Assembly (NCBI GenBank): GCA_029959085.1
Contig: JARWIR010000005.1
Location: 1,738,501-1,802,500 of the forward strand
Source: Nemophila menziesii
Taxonomy: Eukaryota > Streptophyta > Magnoliopsida > Boraginales > Hydrophyllaceae
Direction: 5' to 3'
DNA: 64,000 bases
Both the position numbers and the translations under genes were made by a program. This document shows positions 34,661 to 45,600 of the stretch, piece after piece (within the stretch, counting starts at the first letter, position 1; the number at the start of each line of letters is the position of its first letter). Under the pieces are notes generated by a model. The model was given only the letters and a program-made list of their open reading frames with translations. It was not told where the DNA came from and made no database searches.

Positions 34661-36404
34661 GAGGTATCTACAAAAAAATAGCCCCAATTAAGATTTCTTA
34701 AGGTTATAAGGTCTAGTTACAAAATACTATTTTTTAAGACCTAACTCAAAATTCTGGTTAGGTGTTTTATTTTTCTACCCTTTTTAATTTTTTTATTCCT
34801 TTTTTGTTTTCTTATTAATTTTTTTTCCTGAACTTTTACTACTTGATATTTTTTCCCGGTACATTCAAGGAGGTACGTACCTATTCGTACAGACTTATAT
34901 GTTTTTAACGTTTTTAAGGCGTGTTTGTTCCAATTCTATTATTTCAGGTTTGTCCATGTCAAGAGATGGGGAATACGTTTTTTATCCGTTTTTACACGTG
35001 TCAAACTTTCGAGAAACAAATCTATTTAGGAACTCATTCGCTAGGGTTCCACTAATGTCTAGACCATAATGTCTAGCCCATAACGTCTAGCACATAACGT
35101 CTAGCCATAACGTCTAGCCTAATGTGATGGACACAATAAAATGAAAGTATAAAAACAAGTATAAAATGGCCCTAATGAGCTGAATTACTTCAAAATGGCT
35201 AGACCAAGGTGGCTGGACCAATGTGGCTGGACTAGACACTTAAAAAAAGAGTTGTATTTACACAAAGGGGTTGTATTCAAAAAAGAAAACCAAATGGGCT
35301 GGACATGTTGGAATACAGCCACCTTTGTAAAAAAAGTTGGACACGTTGGAATACAGCCATAATGGGCTGGACACAGAAATTGGACATGTTGGAATACAAC
35401 CACAATGGGCTGGACACAAGACACAGACACGTTTTGTGAAAAAGGTTATAGCCCAAACTAGCTTTACAAATTCACGTTTTTAAAAAAAAAAAAAAAGAGG
35501 CAAAGGTTTTCTGCAGATCTGGAAAAGACTGTTTTTAGCAGATCTGGACGGAGCTCGGCAAGAATGGTGGTGATGGAGAACTCGGCAAGAAGAACGGTGG
35601 TGATGGAGAGCTCGGTAATAAGAACGGTGGTGATGGAGAACTCGGCAAGTAGCAGAACAGGGTAGGGGACGGTGTTAGTGGCGAAGAAGAACGGGGTAGG
35701 GGACGGTGTTAGTGGTTGTTGTCGCTGGTGGTGGAAATAGAGGCTGGCAACGGTGGTTCATGGTGGTGGTGTTGCAGCGGAGCTTTGTCGTGGCGTGGTG
35801 GATTCGTGGCGGCGTTGCTTCGTGGTGGTTAACAGAAGTTGCTTCGTGGAAGGCCAGGAGTTGCGGATCTGGAATGGCGGCGACTTTCTTGCAGATCTGG
35901 AGAGGCGAATGGCTCCGGCTCCAGCGAATGGCGGCGGCTTTCTGCAGATCTGGTTTTAGTTAGGGATCTGGTTTCGATGCTTGGTGGAAGGTGGGATGGT
36001 TGGTGGAAGGTGGGATGGTGGAAGGTGGAGATGGAAGGTTTAGTGGGGAGGAGCGCGAACCATGGTGAAGGTGAGCATCGAGAGGGCGGTGGGGGTAGCT
36101 CTCGGTGAAAGGTGGGGGTGGCTCTCGATGGGGGTGGCTCTCGGTGGAAGGTGGGGGTGGCTATCGGTGGGAAGGTGGGAGAGAGAGAGAGAGGGTAGAG
36201 AGAGGGGAGGGTTTTCAGAAAAAAATCCCCTATTACCTTTTTATTTTTGATTTTTGTTGGTTCACAATAGGTATAGGAGGGAGGAAGGCTTTTGGGTCTT
36301 TTTATTGGGTTTTAGTTAAGGTCTAACTACTAGTTAGAGGAAGAAATGGATTGGGCGCTTGTTTGTAAAGATACAAGTCATGGGGTTTTAAATTATAATC
36401 CCCC
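34661..36404. mobile_element. Non-autonomous Mutator-like element, MULE-4
   Basis: The left end GAGGTATCTACAAAAAAATAG and the right end ...AATTATAATCCCCC match the ends of MULE-6 (GAGGAATCTACAAATTAAGG ... ATATAATTCCCCC), and the two share sequence just inside, including aggtctagttacaaaatact and 'cctaactcaaaa'. Internally there is an array of GTCTAGCCCATAAC and GGCTGGACACGTTGGAATAC units (35050-35440), then agatctggaaaag, then GC-rich cargo with 'gagctcggcaag...ggtggtgatggag' repeats (35540-36180). I could not find a matching 9-bp TSD, so one end may be altered. Confidence 0.75.
35053..35440. repeat. Subterminal array of MULE-4
   Basis: Five short units of the type CATAACGTCTAGCC (35053-35120), then three longer units of about 40-60 bp containing 'ggctggacacgttggaataca'-like sequence (35290-35420). 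MULE-6 has a sparser version (TCTAGACCA, GGGCTGGAC). Confidence 0.8.
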
Positions 36405-36905
36405 TATCATTGCTAATCTGCTATAGATCAAAGAATCGAAGGATTTCTTTTTTTTCGTTTTCATTCAAAATTGATCAAAAGATCTTTCTTTTTCTAGTTC
36501 ACAGAACATAAAACTTTGTTTCTTTTTTCTTCTTCACAGTAGTGAATATAATATAATACAAACGTCCTTTGCTTTTTCTTTTTGTTCTTCACATTAGTGA
36601 ATTGATAATGATGGTTTTTATTTTGATCTTCACTTTGATGGTTTCTTTTGTTCATAGAGATAAAACCATTTCATCAATGATAGCTATTATCGAATCTATT
36701 ATAATATAGATAAAAGGATAGAAAGATCTATTTTTTTTTCATTCGAATTGATCGAGGCGAATTTTCTTTTATTTTTTTGAGTTGATAAAAAAATCTACAA
36801 ACAATCTTTTATAAATATAAAAAGAATACAATTTAATATATTATATGATATTAAAAATAATAATAATTACCTGAATGTTAAGTAGAGGCTATCGTGCTGA
36901 TAATG

Positions 36906-37082
36906 TGTTATGAACGGTAGAGAAAGAAATAGGAGCATTCGGTTTATTATCAAAAAATGTATAAATTACATACTAGTATAGACTCTTATATATAGAGAAT
37001 ATGAAACCCTAAATCCTAGTGTTTATAGGTTTAACTACAAACTTATAGGCTGGACTGACTATTCACGTATGAATTTATAACA
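36906..37082 (-). repeat. 5' LTR of the copia-type element
   Basis: 177 bp, TG..CA ends. On the minus strand it is followed by CATTATCAGCACGATAGCC (36887-36905), the position of a primer binding site. It does not match the common initiator-Met PBS, and I cannot assign a tRNA. Confidence 0.85.
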
Positions 37083-37087
37083 TAGAT

Positions 37088-38180
37088 AAGTTTATTTAAA
37101 ATTCTTAGACCAACCTATATCTTGATCATGTCCATGATTGAAATCACTCAATATCTCTACCATATAAACTCTAACTAAGATATGCAGAAACGTAAATTAA
37201 TCATCATAAAATGTGGCACCATCATGCGAAGAAGAGAGCTCCTTAATTCCATTATTATTTGCTAAGTTGCTTTTCTTAATTATTCCTACATAGGCCATAT
37301 CAATCACTTAATTAATATATTTTATTATAATTCTATTTCTCCCTTCGAATAAATAACAAATTAATGTTGGGATTTGAAAAACTACTAAAATAAAATGAAA
37401 ATTGGTCTTAGATTAATAGATACTGACAAACAAATATGCCAGATTATATTTTTCTAAACTAAAATTGATCAAGTGACGATATTTAAATCTTTCGATATGT
37501 CAGATAATTTTGTTTAAAACAAACTTGGACGACTCTTCATAACACCTTCCTATTTTATTAGTATATAAATATAGACGTCAATTATCTATAATCTGTGAAA
37601 TGCAGGCCTTAGCTAGCATCATCTAGTGCACTAACTGATACATATTAAGATTGAGATTATCAGTTGGAGGTACAACTTTACCCCAAATTTGTGTGCTTCC
37701 AACTAACATATTGCAAAAGAATCTTAACTTTTGGTTGGTTCCACTACACAAACTCAAAGGGCACCCCACCCCATGTGTTAAAGGGTCCCCATTTCATTTT
37801 GTTTGATGCTTTGAGTGGTTGTCTTTGCTGTTGTTTCTTCCAAATTCATTTCTATGCTTGTATTCTAATATTTCCTCTCTATTCCCTCTATTCATTAAGT
37901 GGCGATTCCATTATAGAGTCCATTTTGAATTACCGTCTCAATACACCCTGATTTCAAGTTTAACGATTAGATGTTTTAGCCTACCGTATGCAGAGGCGGA
38001 GACAAGTGCAAACTGGCTGACAATACTCTTCCCAGGATATATATCTTTTCTAATACACTATTTTCAGAATCTCGCTTTTCCCGGCAAACTTTTAAATTAT
38101 CTATTATTATAAATAAACAATTCTCAGTTAAATACTAAAAAGTTAATAACGGTAAGTTATATTCATTGATCAATGAGTAA
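37088..38180. other. Gene-free AT-rich stretch
   Basis: Nothing beyond short open frames of unrecognised sequence (for example 37664-37951 and 37819-38112). No TE termini were identified. Confidence 0.55.
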
Positions 38181-38351
38181 CTTCACCTTAACACAGCGAT
38201 CAACCATAAGTTAAAAGAAATGTAACTTTACATTAAACTTCACCTTAACACAGCGATCAACCATAAGTTAAAAGAAATGTAACTTTACATTAAACTTCAC
38301 CTTAACACAGCGATCAACCATAAGTTAAAAGAAATGTAACTTTACATTAAA
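38181..38351. repeat. 57-bp minisatellite, three copies
   Basis: Three contiguous, essentially identical 57-bp units beginning cttcaccttaacacagcgat at 38181, 38238 and 38295. The identity implies a recent expansion. Confidence 0.95.
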
Positions 38352-38399
38352 AAATTGGAATAAGAAAAAATTCAGTAACAACAAAATCTAAATTAAAAA

Positions 38400-38687
38400 T
38401 TTAATTAAAAAATTCTAGATCATATCTAATATAAATGTCTCTCATTTTATTTGGGATGATATAACAATACTATTAAAAAATTTGAAAAAACTTGGAAAAA
38501 AAAATTAGAAGGAAAAATTCAGAAACCTTTAGCTAAATAAGGGTGATAAAAACACTAAAAACTATCATATATATACTAAAAAAAGAAGAAACAGAAATAA
38601 GATTAATCAATCTTATTAATAATAATCGGGCTTGAAAGTAAAAATGTTATTAATTTTGAAATAGTTAAACTACTTTAATAATATTTT
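38400..38687 (+). pseudogene. Old LINE ORF2, segment 1 (before MULE-5)
   Basis: Near 38545-38600 a plus-strand frame reads NKGDKNTKNYHIYTKKRRNRNKIN, matching the pre-RT region of related LINEs (KEDKNTTYF... in the reverse-strand LINE at 56460). MULE-5 follows immediately; the RT resumes at 40681. Confidence 0.7.
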
Positions 38688-38957
38688 GGGTCAATTACCA
38701 AAGGAGACTTGAGGAGAATCAATGTGCTACATAGGAACCAAGTGATTCCTCTCTCCTACTTAGAGACCAATAAGATGTTCAATGTCATAACTACCCTTAT
38801 AGTGTATATAAGACAAAAAAATAGATTCCTCTCTCCTCCACTACCATTACACTGTCTCCTCCATTACCATTAATCTCTCTCCTCCTTTATCATTTTTCTC
38901 TCTCCTTCTTCATTAATTATCAAATAATTTCCAGCTCCGACCACAACCACCGCCGGA

Positions 38958-39400
38958 AAAAGTTCTGAGTGTGGAAAAAAGTTCTGAGTCTGGAAAATAG
39001 TTCTGAGTCTAGAAAAAAGTTTGAGCATGGAAAAAAGTTCTGAGCGTGGAAAAAAGTTCAAAGCGTAGAAAATAGTTCTGAGCGTGGAAAATAGTTCTGA
39101 GTCTGGGGGTACTGAGCATGGAAAAAGTATTGAGCATGAGCTACTGGGCATGAAAAAAGTTGCTAAGTATCGAAAAAAATTGCTGAGTATTCAAATTTTT
39201 TTGTTGACCGACTTTACTGAGCATGCTCATTTTTCCCGTATCTTTACTAAGCATGCTCAGTAACTTGCTGAGTGTTTTTCGTAAAATCAGTAAAAAAATG
39301 CTGAGCATTTCTCGTAAAATAAGTAAAAGTGCTGAGCATTTCTTGTATAATCAGTAAAAGTGCTGAGCATTTCTCATATAATCAGTAAAAATGCTAAGCA
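38958..39400. repeat. Subterminal array of MULE-5
   Basis: About 18 units in two styles: AAAGTTCTGAGTCTGGAAAA (38958-39130) and TGCTGAGCATTTCTCGTA (39180-39400), spaced 18-40 bp apart. It is related to the MULE-3 array on the opposite strand. Confidence 0.82.
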
Positions 39401-39530
39401 TTTAGACAAAAGTATAGAGTTTAATACAAAAATCTATTTTACATTAAAAAATAAATTTATTACTTATAATTACAAGAAAAAAAAATACAAACACCCTAAC
39501 TAATTTCTAGAAACTCAGTACTAATAAGCT

Positions 39531-40310
39531 TTATTTATAAATTAAAGTACGGCTTTTGTATGCAACTTTTGTCCATTTGACAAATTCTTCATAGGCATAA
39601 CTTGCCCTCATTTTCTCTACATCATTTCCAGGATACTCCTTAATCATAAATTCAAGTGCAGGCATATCTAAATCAAGATTTTCCTACAATGGGCCCATGT
39701 AATTAGCAACAAAATACTATACAATAGGGTGTCTTACACAAATATTGAGGTTCCAGTTCCGGTTCCGAATAAGCCAGATAGTAAGATGCCGATACCCCGA
39801 GAGACAAGATGAGGGACTAAAGTGTAAAAAAGATGAAAGATAAAGGACCAAATATATTAGAACATTTTTGTTTTACCTGCCAACCAACTCCACGGCTAAG
39901 AATAGAAGGTGTTAATGGAGTTGCACTTGCATACCTTGATACAATAATAATAGCCCCAGTTGACTGCATATAATATTAAATACATATAAAGAAAGTAGAT
40001 TAGGCTTAATTGCACAATAGGTCCCTATATTATGCAAAAATTGAAGAAACAAACCTCTACAAGGGCAACAAATGCATCCATCATCATTGCAAACGATTCA
40101 CCAGCATCAAGCGAAGGCGCTCCCCATTGAAACAGGTATGGAACTCTTATCCTGAAAGTATATAATAATACAATAATATAGGGACTAATGGTGAAATTAA
40201 ATCAAAAATATTTATGTTACCATGGAGCAGCCCCGATAAGTCCAGAACGATCTGTCCGGCAACTGTTTTGCGTCTTTGGTGCCTTCCATTGTAGGCCCCA
40301 CCAACCGTGT
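39531..40310 (-). pseudogene. Captured four-exon gene segment in MULE-5 (unidentified)
   Basis: On the minus strand four exon-like blocks are joined by GT...AG introns: exon 1 about 40310-40221 (5' limit uncertain), exon 2 40151-40055, exon 3 39963-39877, exon 4 39683-39531 with stop TAA. Phases agree across all junctions (exon 1 ends TG, exon 2 starts G). The spliced frame reads GLIGAAPW-IRVPYLFQWGAPS, then MMMDAFVALVE, STGAIIIVSRYASATPLTP, GVGWQ, ENLDLDMPALEFMIKEYPG and KWTKVAYKSRTLIYK, then stop. Introns are 90-195 bp and AT-rich, as in plants. I do not recognise the protein family. It looks like the C-terminal part of a host gene carried as genomic DNA, introns included, and not as a cDNA copy. 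There is no start codon or promoter that I can identify. Confidence 0.65.
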
Positions 40311-40680
40311 TTGCGTTTTTGCTCTTAGGATTTTCCTTAGTTCTAATTTGCAGCCATGTTTGAGAGCTCCATTAACGCCGTCAGTGAAGGCTTCGGCATG
40401 TTTGAGATCGGATTTTCCTTGCTCTAATTTGCATCCATGTTTGAGATCGGAGCAGTGAGAGGAGAGAGATAAAATATTAGGTTTTATAAAATATTTCTAA
40501 TTAAATAAGTATATATAGAGAAAATAAAAAACAAATAAAGGGTATAAAAGTAATTGGATTTTTGGCTTTTAGTGTTAAATTTCTGTTGTGGCCTTTAGTA
40601 AGAAGAGATTAAAGAGCCGGTCTTGTTAGGTCACGAGGTGGTGTTTTCAAGACCCTTTGGGTAATAATCTCTAACATTTT

Positions 40681-41780
40681 ACAATAGTGGAAAAAAGAGG
40701 CTATACAAATACAATTGATATTATAACTAGTAAAATTGATAAAAATTCATCAGATAATCTCAATAATCCTATTAAAGTAGAAAAAGTTAAAAAAGTTACA
40801 TGGGACTAACAAGACACGGGATCAGATGGCTATAATAGAAACTTCTTTAGGATCAATTGGGAAATCATTAAACTTGATATTATGAGAGTAATAAATAATT
40901 TTTGGAACAATAAAGGTGATCTTATTGATATTAATAAAACACTCATCACCTTGATTCCCAAAATTAATAAACCTACTAATACCAAACACTATAGACCCAT
41001 CAGTTGCTTTAATTTTATTTATAAAATTATAGTAAGAATTTCGGTCCACAGATTACAACCTTATATGAACTCACTAGTTGGAAAAAATCAAAGTGCATTC
41101 ATACCAAATAGAATGATACAAGAAAATACTATGATAGCACATAGATTAATAACACACATTATAAGAAGAAAAAAAAACCAATAAATATATGGTGGCAGTT
41201 AAAGCTGATATAAAAAAAGCATATGAATATGTTGAATAGGATTTCTCACAAGATCTCATGATTAAAATAGGTTTTAATCAAGATTGGGTAAGAAAATTTA
41301 TGGTATGTATTACCTCAGTCACATTCTCAATCCTGATTGATGGTGAAATTCACCAAATTCAAAAACTCACCAGAAGAATTAGTTAAGGAGACCCGCTATC
41401 TCCTTTGATCTTTTGCCTAATTTCACAAACTCTAAGATTTAATTAGAGATAAAAAGAAAAACAACTGTTGCAAGGAATTAAAATTGGAAATAACTGTCCA
41501 TAAATTACTCACCTCTTTTTTGTTAATGACGGTCTTTTTTTCCTTAATACAGATAATATTGAGATACAATTTTTCAATGATATTATGAATAATTATAAAA
41601 ATTCAAATGGCTTATGTCTCAACCTTGATAAATGTGAGGCCATTTTTAACCCTAACACACCAACTTTTATCCAAAACTTAATGACCAAAAGATTAAGTAT
41701 GAAAAAAACCAAATACCTAGGAAATTACTTAGGACTCCCACCTGAATGAAGTAGAACAAAATCTAAAGACTTTCAATTTT
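40681..41780 (+). pseudogene. Old LINE ORF2, segment 2 (RT, before the young LINE)
   Basis: The plus strand reads GSDGYNRNFFRINWEIIKLD (about 40820-40880), ITLIPKINKPTNTKHYRPIS (40945-41005), SAFIPNRMIQENTMIAHRL (41090-41150), KADIKKAYEYVE (about 41205-41240, catalytic D of RT motif A), GDPLSPLIFCLISQTL, LFFVNDGLFFLNT (the FADD position is degraded to FVND) and KTKYLGNYLGLPPE. Stops and frameshifts throughout. It is cut at 41780 by the insertion of the young LINE. Confidence 0.85.
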
Positions 41781-42629
41781 AAAGGTGAGCAAGAATGCAA
41801 CAACATATTAGAGCAAGTTTGGCATGTAAATGGTAGAATTATGATCTTGAGAAAGTGGGAACCTAACATGAAATTTGATAAGCTTGATTTAACCAAGGTC
41901 CCATTATGGGTTAAACTAAGGAAGGTACCATTACACTTGTGGAATAAGGATGGTTTAAGCTACATTAGTAGTGCTTTGGGTATTCCTCTCCAAATGGACC
42001 CAATCACTAAGACAAAAAATAGGCTAAGCTTTGCTAGGGTATGTGTTGAAGTAGATATGACAAAGGAGCTTGTTAAAAGGGTGAAGGTAGATCTTGAGGA
42101 GGATGGGATTCATGTGGTGGAGGCTTACTATGAGTGGTTACCTCCAAGATGCTCTTATTGTAAGGCTTTGGGGCATAAGGAGATTAATTGTAGCCATGGA
42201 AGAAAAGAACCTATCAAGGAGAGGCCTAAACCAAACCAAAACCAACCTAAACAAAACCAAATCAACCAACCCAAACCAAACCAAGATAATCACCAACCAA
42301 ACCAAAACAAAGTTCAAAAGAGGGTTGAAGAATGGAGGGTAGTGCAAAGAAAGCAAAAGGAGAAGAAGGAAGATGAAGTTCATGTTCCTAACACCAAAAA
42401 CACAAATACACCTCCACCTCAACATGTGGGAAGTAGTAGTGCAAAGGGGAAAGAAATAAACCCTTGCACACCTAGAGAAGGTGCTTACAATTCTAATACC
42501 TTTGTAGGGGAGTTAAGTAACTCCTTTTGTGCTTTAAATGTGGCTAATGAAAACCTTGAAGAGGCTTTGAATAGGTTTGTGGGAAGTGCCCATAGAGAAA
42601 GAGAACCTCCGGATTTAAATGATAATTAG
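41781..42629 (+). CDS. LINE ORF1 (DUF4283 + CCHC knuckle), 5' truncated
   Basis: RNA-binding, nucleocapsid-like protein of plant L1 elements, expected to coat LINE RNA. The frame is open from the 5' boundary (KGEQECNNILEQVWHVNGR before the first ATG at 41841), showing the DUF4283 segment (LRKWEPNMKFDKLDLTKVPL, VPLWVKLRKVPLHLW). Counting from the ATG at 41841, a zinc knuckle C-x2-C-x4-H-x4-C lies at residues 104-117 (CSYCKALGHKEINC). It is followed by a low-complexity Q/N/P/K tail (KPNQNQPKQNQ...) and a basic, then acidic C-terminus. The true start is missing, so 41841 is probably only an internal Met. The stop codon overlaps the ORF2 start by 11 bp (ATGATAATTAG, 42619-42629). Confidence 0.85.
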   Translation, partial: KGEQECNNILEQVWHVNGRIMILRKWEPNMKFDKLDLTKVPLWVKLRKVPLHLWNKDGLSYISSALGIPLQMDPITKTKNRLSFARVCVEVDMTKELVKRVKVDLEEDGIHVVEAYYEWLPPRCSYCKALGHKEINCSHGRKEPIKERPKPNQNQPKQNQINQPKPNQDNHQPNQNKVQKRVEEWRVVQRKQKEKKEDEVHVPNTKNTNTPPPQHVGSSSAKGKEINPCTPREGAYNSNTFVGELSNSFCALNVANENLEEALNRFVGSAHREREPPDLNDN

Positions 42630-45600
42630 CTCATGGAATGTTAGAGGTTTGAATCAAAGCCTCAAACAAAGAGAAGTTATTCATGTTATACAAGATAAAA
42701 AAGTTGATCTAGTTGGTTTATTGGAGACTAAAATGACCCTACAAAGCTACAACAAGTTTCACAACACTTATTTGAGTAATTGGGGTACAATAACTAATCA
42801 CGATAAGGATGAAAGAGGGAGAATATGTGTAAAGTGGAATAAGAATGTTTTGGATGTAAAGTGTCTTAATTCAACTAGCCAAGCCATCTTCCTTGAGGTA
42901 CATGATATATATAATAAGAATACTTTTAATTGTGTGATGGTATATGCGGATAATGATGATGAAAAAAGGGTGACTCTTTGGGAAACACTTGGTGATTGGA
43001 TGGTTATTAATGGGGACTCTCCTTGTATTTGGTGTGGGGATTATAATGAAATTACTAAAGTTGATGAAAGAATGGGTTGCACTAGCCTTCATAAGAGTTC
43101 TCATGAATTTGTTGATTGTATAAAGGATAATGGGATGGTTGAACATCCTAGCCAAGGGTGTTATTACACTTGGACTAATAGAAGAGTAGAAGGGTTTATA
43201 TCTAGTAAAATTGATAAAATGTTTATAAATGATGCTTGGTTCACTTGTTTCAAATCTCACTTGATGGTTGAAGCTCCCGGAATCTCGGATCATTCTAATC
43301 TTATCCTCAAAATTCAGGGGAGTTCTAATACTAAACCTTCATCTTTTAAATTTTTTAATATTTGGATTGATCATGATGAATTTATGCCTTTGATTGAAAA
43401 GGTGTGGAAATATGAAGTAAGAGGGAGTATGATGTATAAAGTGGTGAATAAATTGAAGGAAGTAAAGAAAGCTTTGAAGATCTTCAATAGAAAATATTTT
43501 CATCACTCTACTAAAGAAATAATGGAGCTTAAAGAGGAGCTTGAGAAGGCACAAATATTGCTTATGAATGGGGATCAATCTATGATTACTATTGAGAAGG
43601 AACTTAGGGACAAACTTATGCATCTTCTCAATATTCAAGAGGAGATTCTAAAGCAAAAATCTGGAATTACTTGGGCACAAAAAGGTGATTGTAGTACTAC
43701 CCTTTATCACAAGAGTATCAAGGCAAGAATCACTCAAAACCGAGTTGCATCTATTGTGACTGAAAATGGTGATGTTGTGGATGAAGAGGAGGCTATTCAT
43801 GATGAGTTTATTAAGTACTATACTAGTTTAATTGGTACTAAGGACGTTTATGAAGAGAGTGTTAGCTCAAGTTGTTTAAATAAGCTTGTTAATAAAGCTA
43901 TTACTAAGGAAGAAGCAAAAGATATGGTGAAAGATATTACTAATAAGGAGATTAAAGAAGCTATTTTCTCTATTGACATCTCAAAAGCTCCTGGCCCAGA
44001 CGGTTTTAATAGTGCCTTCTTCAAAGCTACTTGGAGTATTATTGGTGTGGATGTTTGTAATGCTATAAAGGAAACTTTCAAGAATAGACAAATTTTGAAG
44101 CAAATTAATGCTACTAATCTTGTTCTTATACCTAAGGTTAAAAACCCCACTTCAGTAAAGAGCTTTAGGCCCATTGCTTGTTGCAATATCCTCTATAAAG
44201 CTATATCTAAAATCATTGCTAATAGGATGAAGAAGAGTCTTGAGAAGCTTATATCTAATAATCAAGCCGCTTTTGTGGGAGGTAGAAGTATATCGGATAA
44301 TATATTGGTTGCTCAAAGTGTGGTGACCGGCTATGATAGGAAGGACTTGAGTCCAAGATGTACTTTAAATATTGATCTCCAAAAGGCTTTTGATACAATT
44401 AATTGGAGATACTTATTCAAACTATTACAAATCATGGGATTTGATAAAAAGCTTATATCTTGGGTCAAAATGTGCATTACAACTCCTATGTTCTCTTTGT
44501 GCATTAATGGTAGTGTATGTGGTTATTTCAAAGGAGAAAGAGGACTAAGACAAGGTGATCCTTTATCTCCTTATCTATTTGTTATATGTATGCAAGGTTT
44601 CTCCTCTATTCTTGAGAAAGTGGCAAATAATAAAGCTTTTACTTATCACCCTAATTGTGCTAGAATGGGTTTGAATCACCTTATTTTTGCGGATGATTGC
44701 TTAGTTTTCTTTAATGGTGATAAAGACTCGGTTATGAGACTAAAACAAGGCCTAGATCTCTTCTCTAGACTCTCCGGCCTTAAAATAAGTCCTGAAAAAA
44801 GTGAGCTCTATATGGGAGGTTGTAATAAAGACCTTCATGAGGATTTGAGTTGTATTCTCAATGTTAAAAAGGGCAAACTTCCGGTTAGATATCTTGGGGC
44901 TCCTTTAACTACAAAGGGTCCTAATAGCCTAATGTGTGCTACCCTTATTAATAATATTGTGGGAAGTGTTGAAGGGTGGATGCATAAATTTCTTACATTT
45001 GCGGGAAGACTTCATTTAATCAAAAGTGTTTTACAAAGTAAAGCTAGGTATTGGTGTAATGTAATGATACTTCCAATGGGAGTTATTCATGAGATAGAAT
45101 CACTCTTGAGTAGATTCCTTTGGAAAGGTAATACTAATGATTTCCATGGTGCTAAAGTGGCTTGGAAAGAACTTTGTCAAAGTAAGGAAAATGGAGGACT
45201 AGGCATACCTAATCTTCTCCAAATCAATCAAGTTGCTATCCTCAAAGCTTTTTGGAGAATGTATGGCTATAAAGATAATATTTGGTCTCAATGGGTCTAC
45301 TCAAATTGGCTTAGGAACAAGAGTATATGGAGCATTACTTGTGATAATAGCCTTCCTTGGACATGGAGAGCTATGCTTAATATAAGGTACCTTGCTTTTA
45401 AATATATTGTTCATGAGGTTGGAAATGGTAAGAGAACATATATGTTAGATGATAGATGGATAAAAGGGAAGTGTGTAGGTGATATTTGTGGGAAAAAGGA
45501 TACTATCTCTTTGGGAAATTACAATATTAACAAAAAGGTGGTGGACTATTATGTGGGAAAGAGGTGGAGATTTCCACCTAGGCTTAATAAGGTGTATGAG

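Larger units (their letters stand above)
30163..37082 (-). mobile_element. Copia-type LTR retrotransposon derivative without recognisable gag-pol
   Basis: Two related short LTRs (30163-30329 and 36906-37082), both TGTTATGAACGG...TATAACA on the plus strand, are flanked by a perfect 5-bp TSD TAGAT (30158-30162 and 37083-37087). The A/G-rich polypurine-like tract (AACGGGGAG on the minus strand) abuts the LTR at 30163-30329, so the element reads on the minus strand and that copy is its 3' LTR. The 6.9 kb includes a 398-bp hAT MITE and a 1744-bp MULE, leaving under 5 kb. No protease, integrase or RT motif was found in either strand of the interior. The 3' non-coding part carries a repeated ~65-bp motif also seen in the element starting at 62800. 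Confidence 0.85.
38688..40671. mobile_element. Pack-type Mutator-like element, MULE-5
   Basis: 1984 bp; flanking nonamers TAATATTTT (38679-38687) and TAACATTTT (40672-40680) differ at one base. The left end GGGTCAATTACC and the right end GGTAATAATCTC correspond to the two ends of MULE-3 in opposite orientation; the right end is the exact complement of MULE-3's GAGATTATTACC. Layout from the left: CT-rich stretch with 'ccgaccacaaccaccgccgg', array (38958-39400), AT spacer, then a minus-strand four-exon gene segment (39531-40310), then the conserved 'cttctt..ctaaaggcc' right flank. It is inserted in the RT/pre-RT region of an old LINE. Confidence 0.9.

Noticed and set aside
34661..36404. A TSD for MULE-4
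   Set aside because: The bases next to its inferred ends (AAGCAAAAT and TATCATTGC) do not match, so no TSD is claimed although the ends resemble MULE-6.
30163..37082. Hidden gag-pol on the plus strand of the copia-type element
   Set aside because: No DDE integrase, GAG-preintegrase or YVDD block in any frame; the only coding similarity is a LINE RNase H fragment at 33340-33640.
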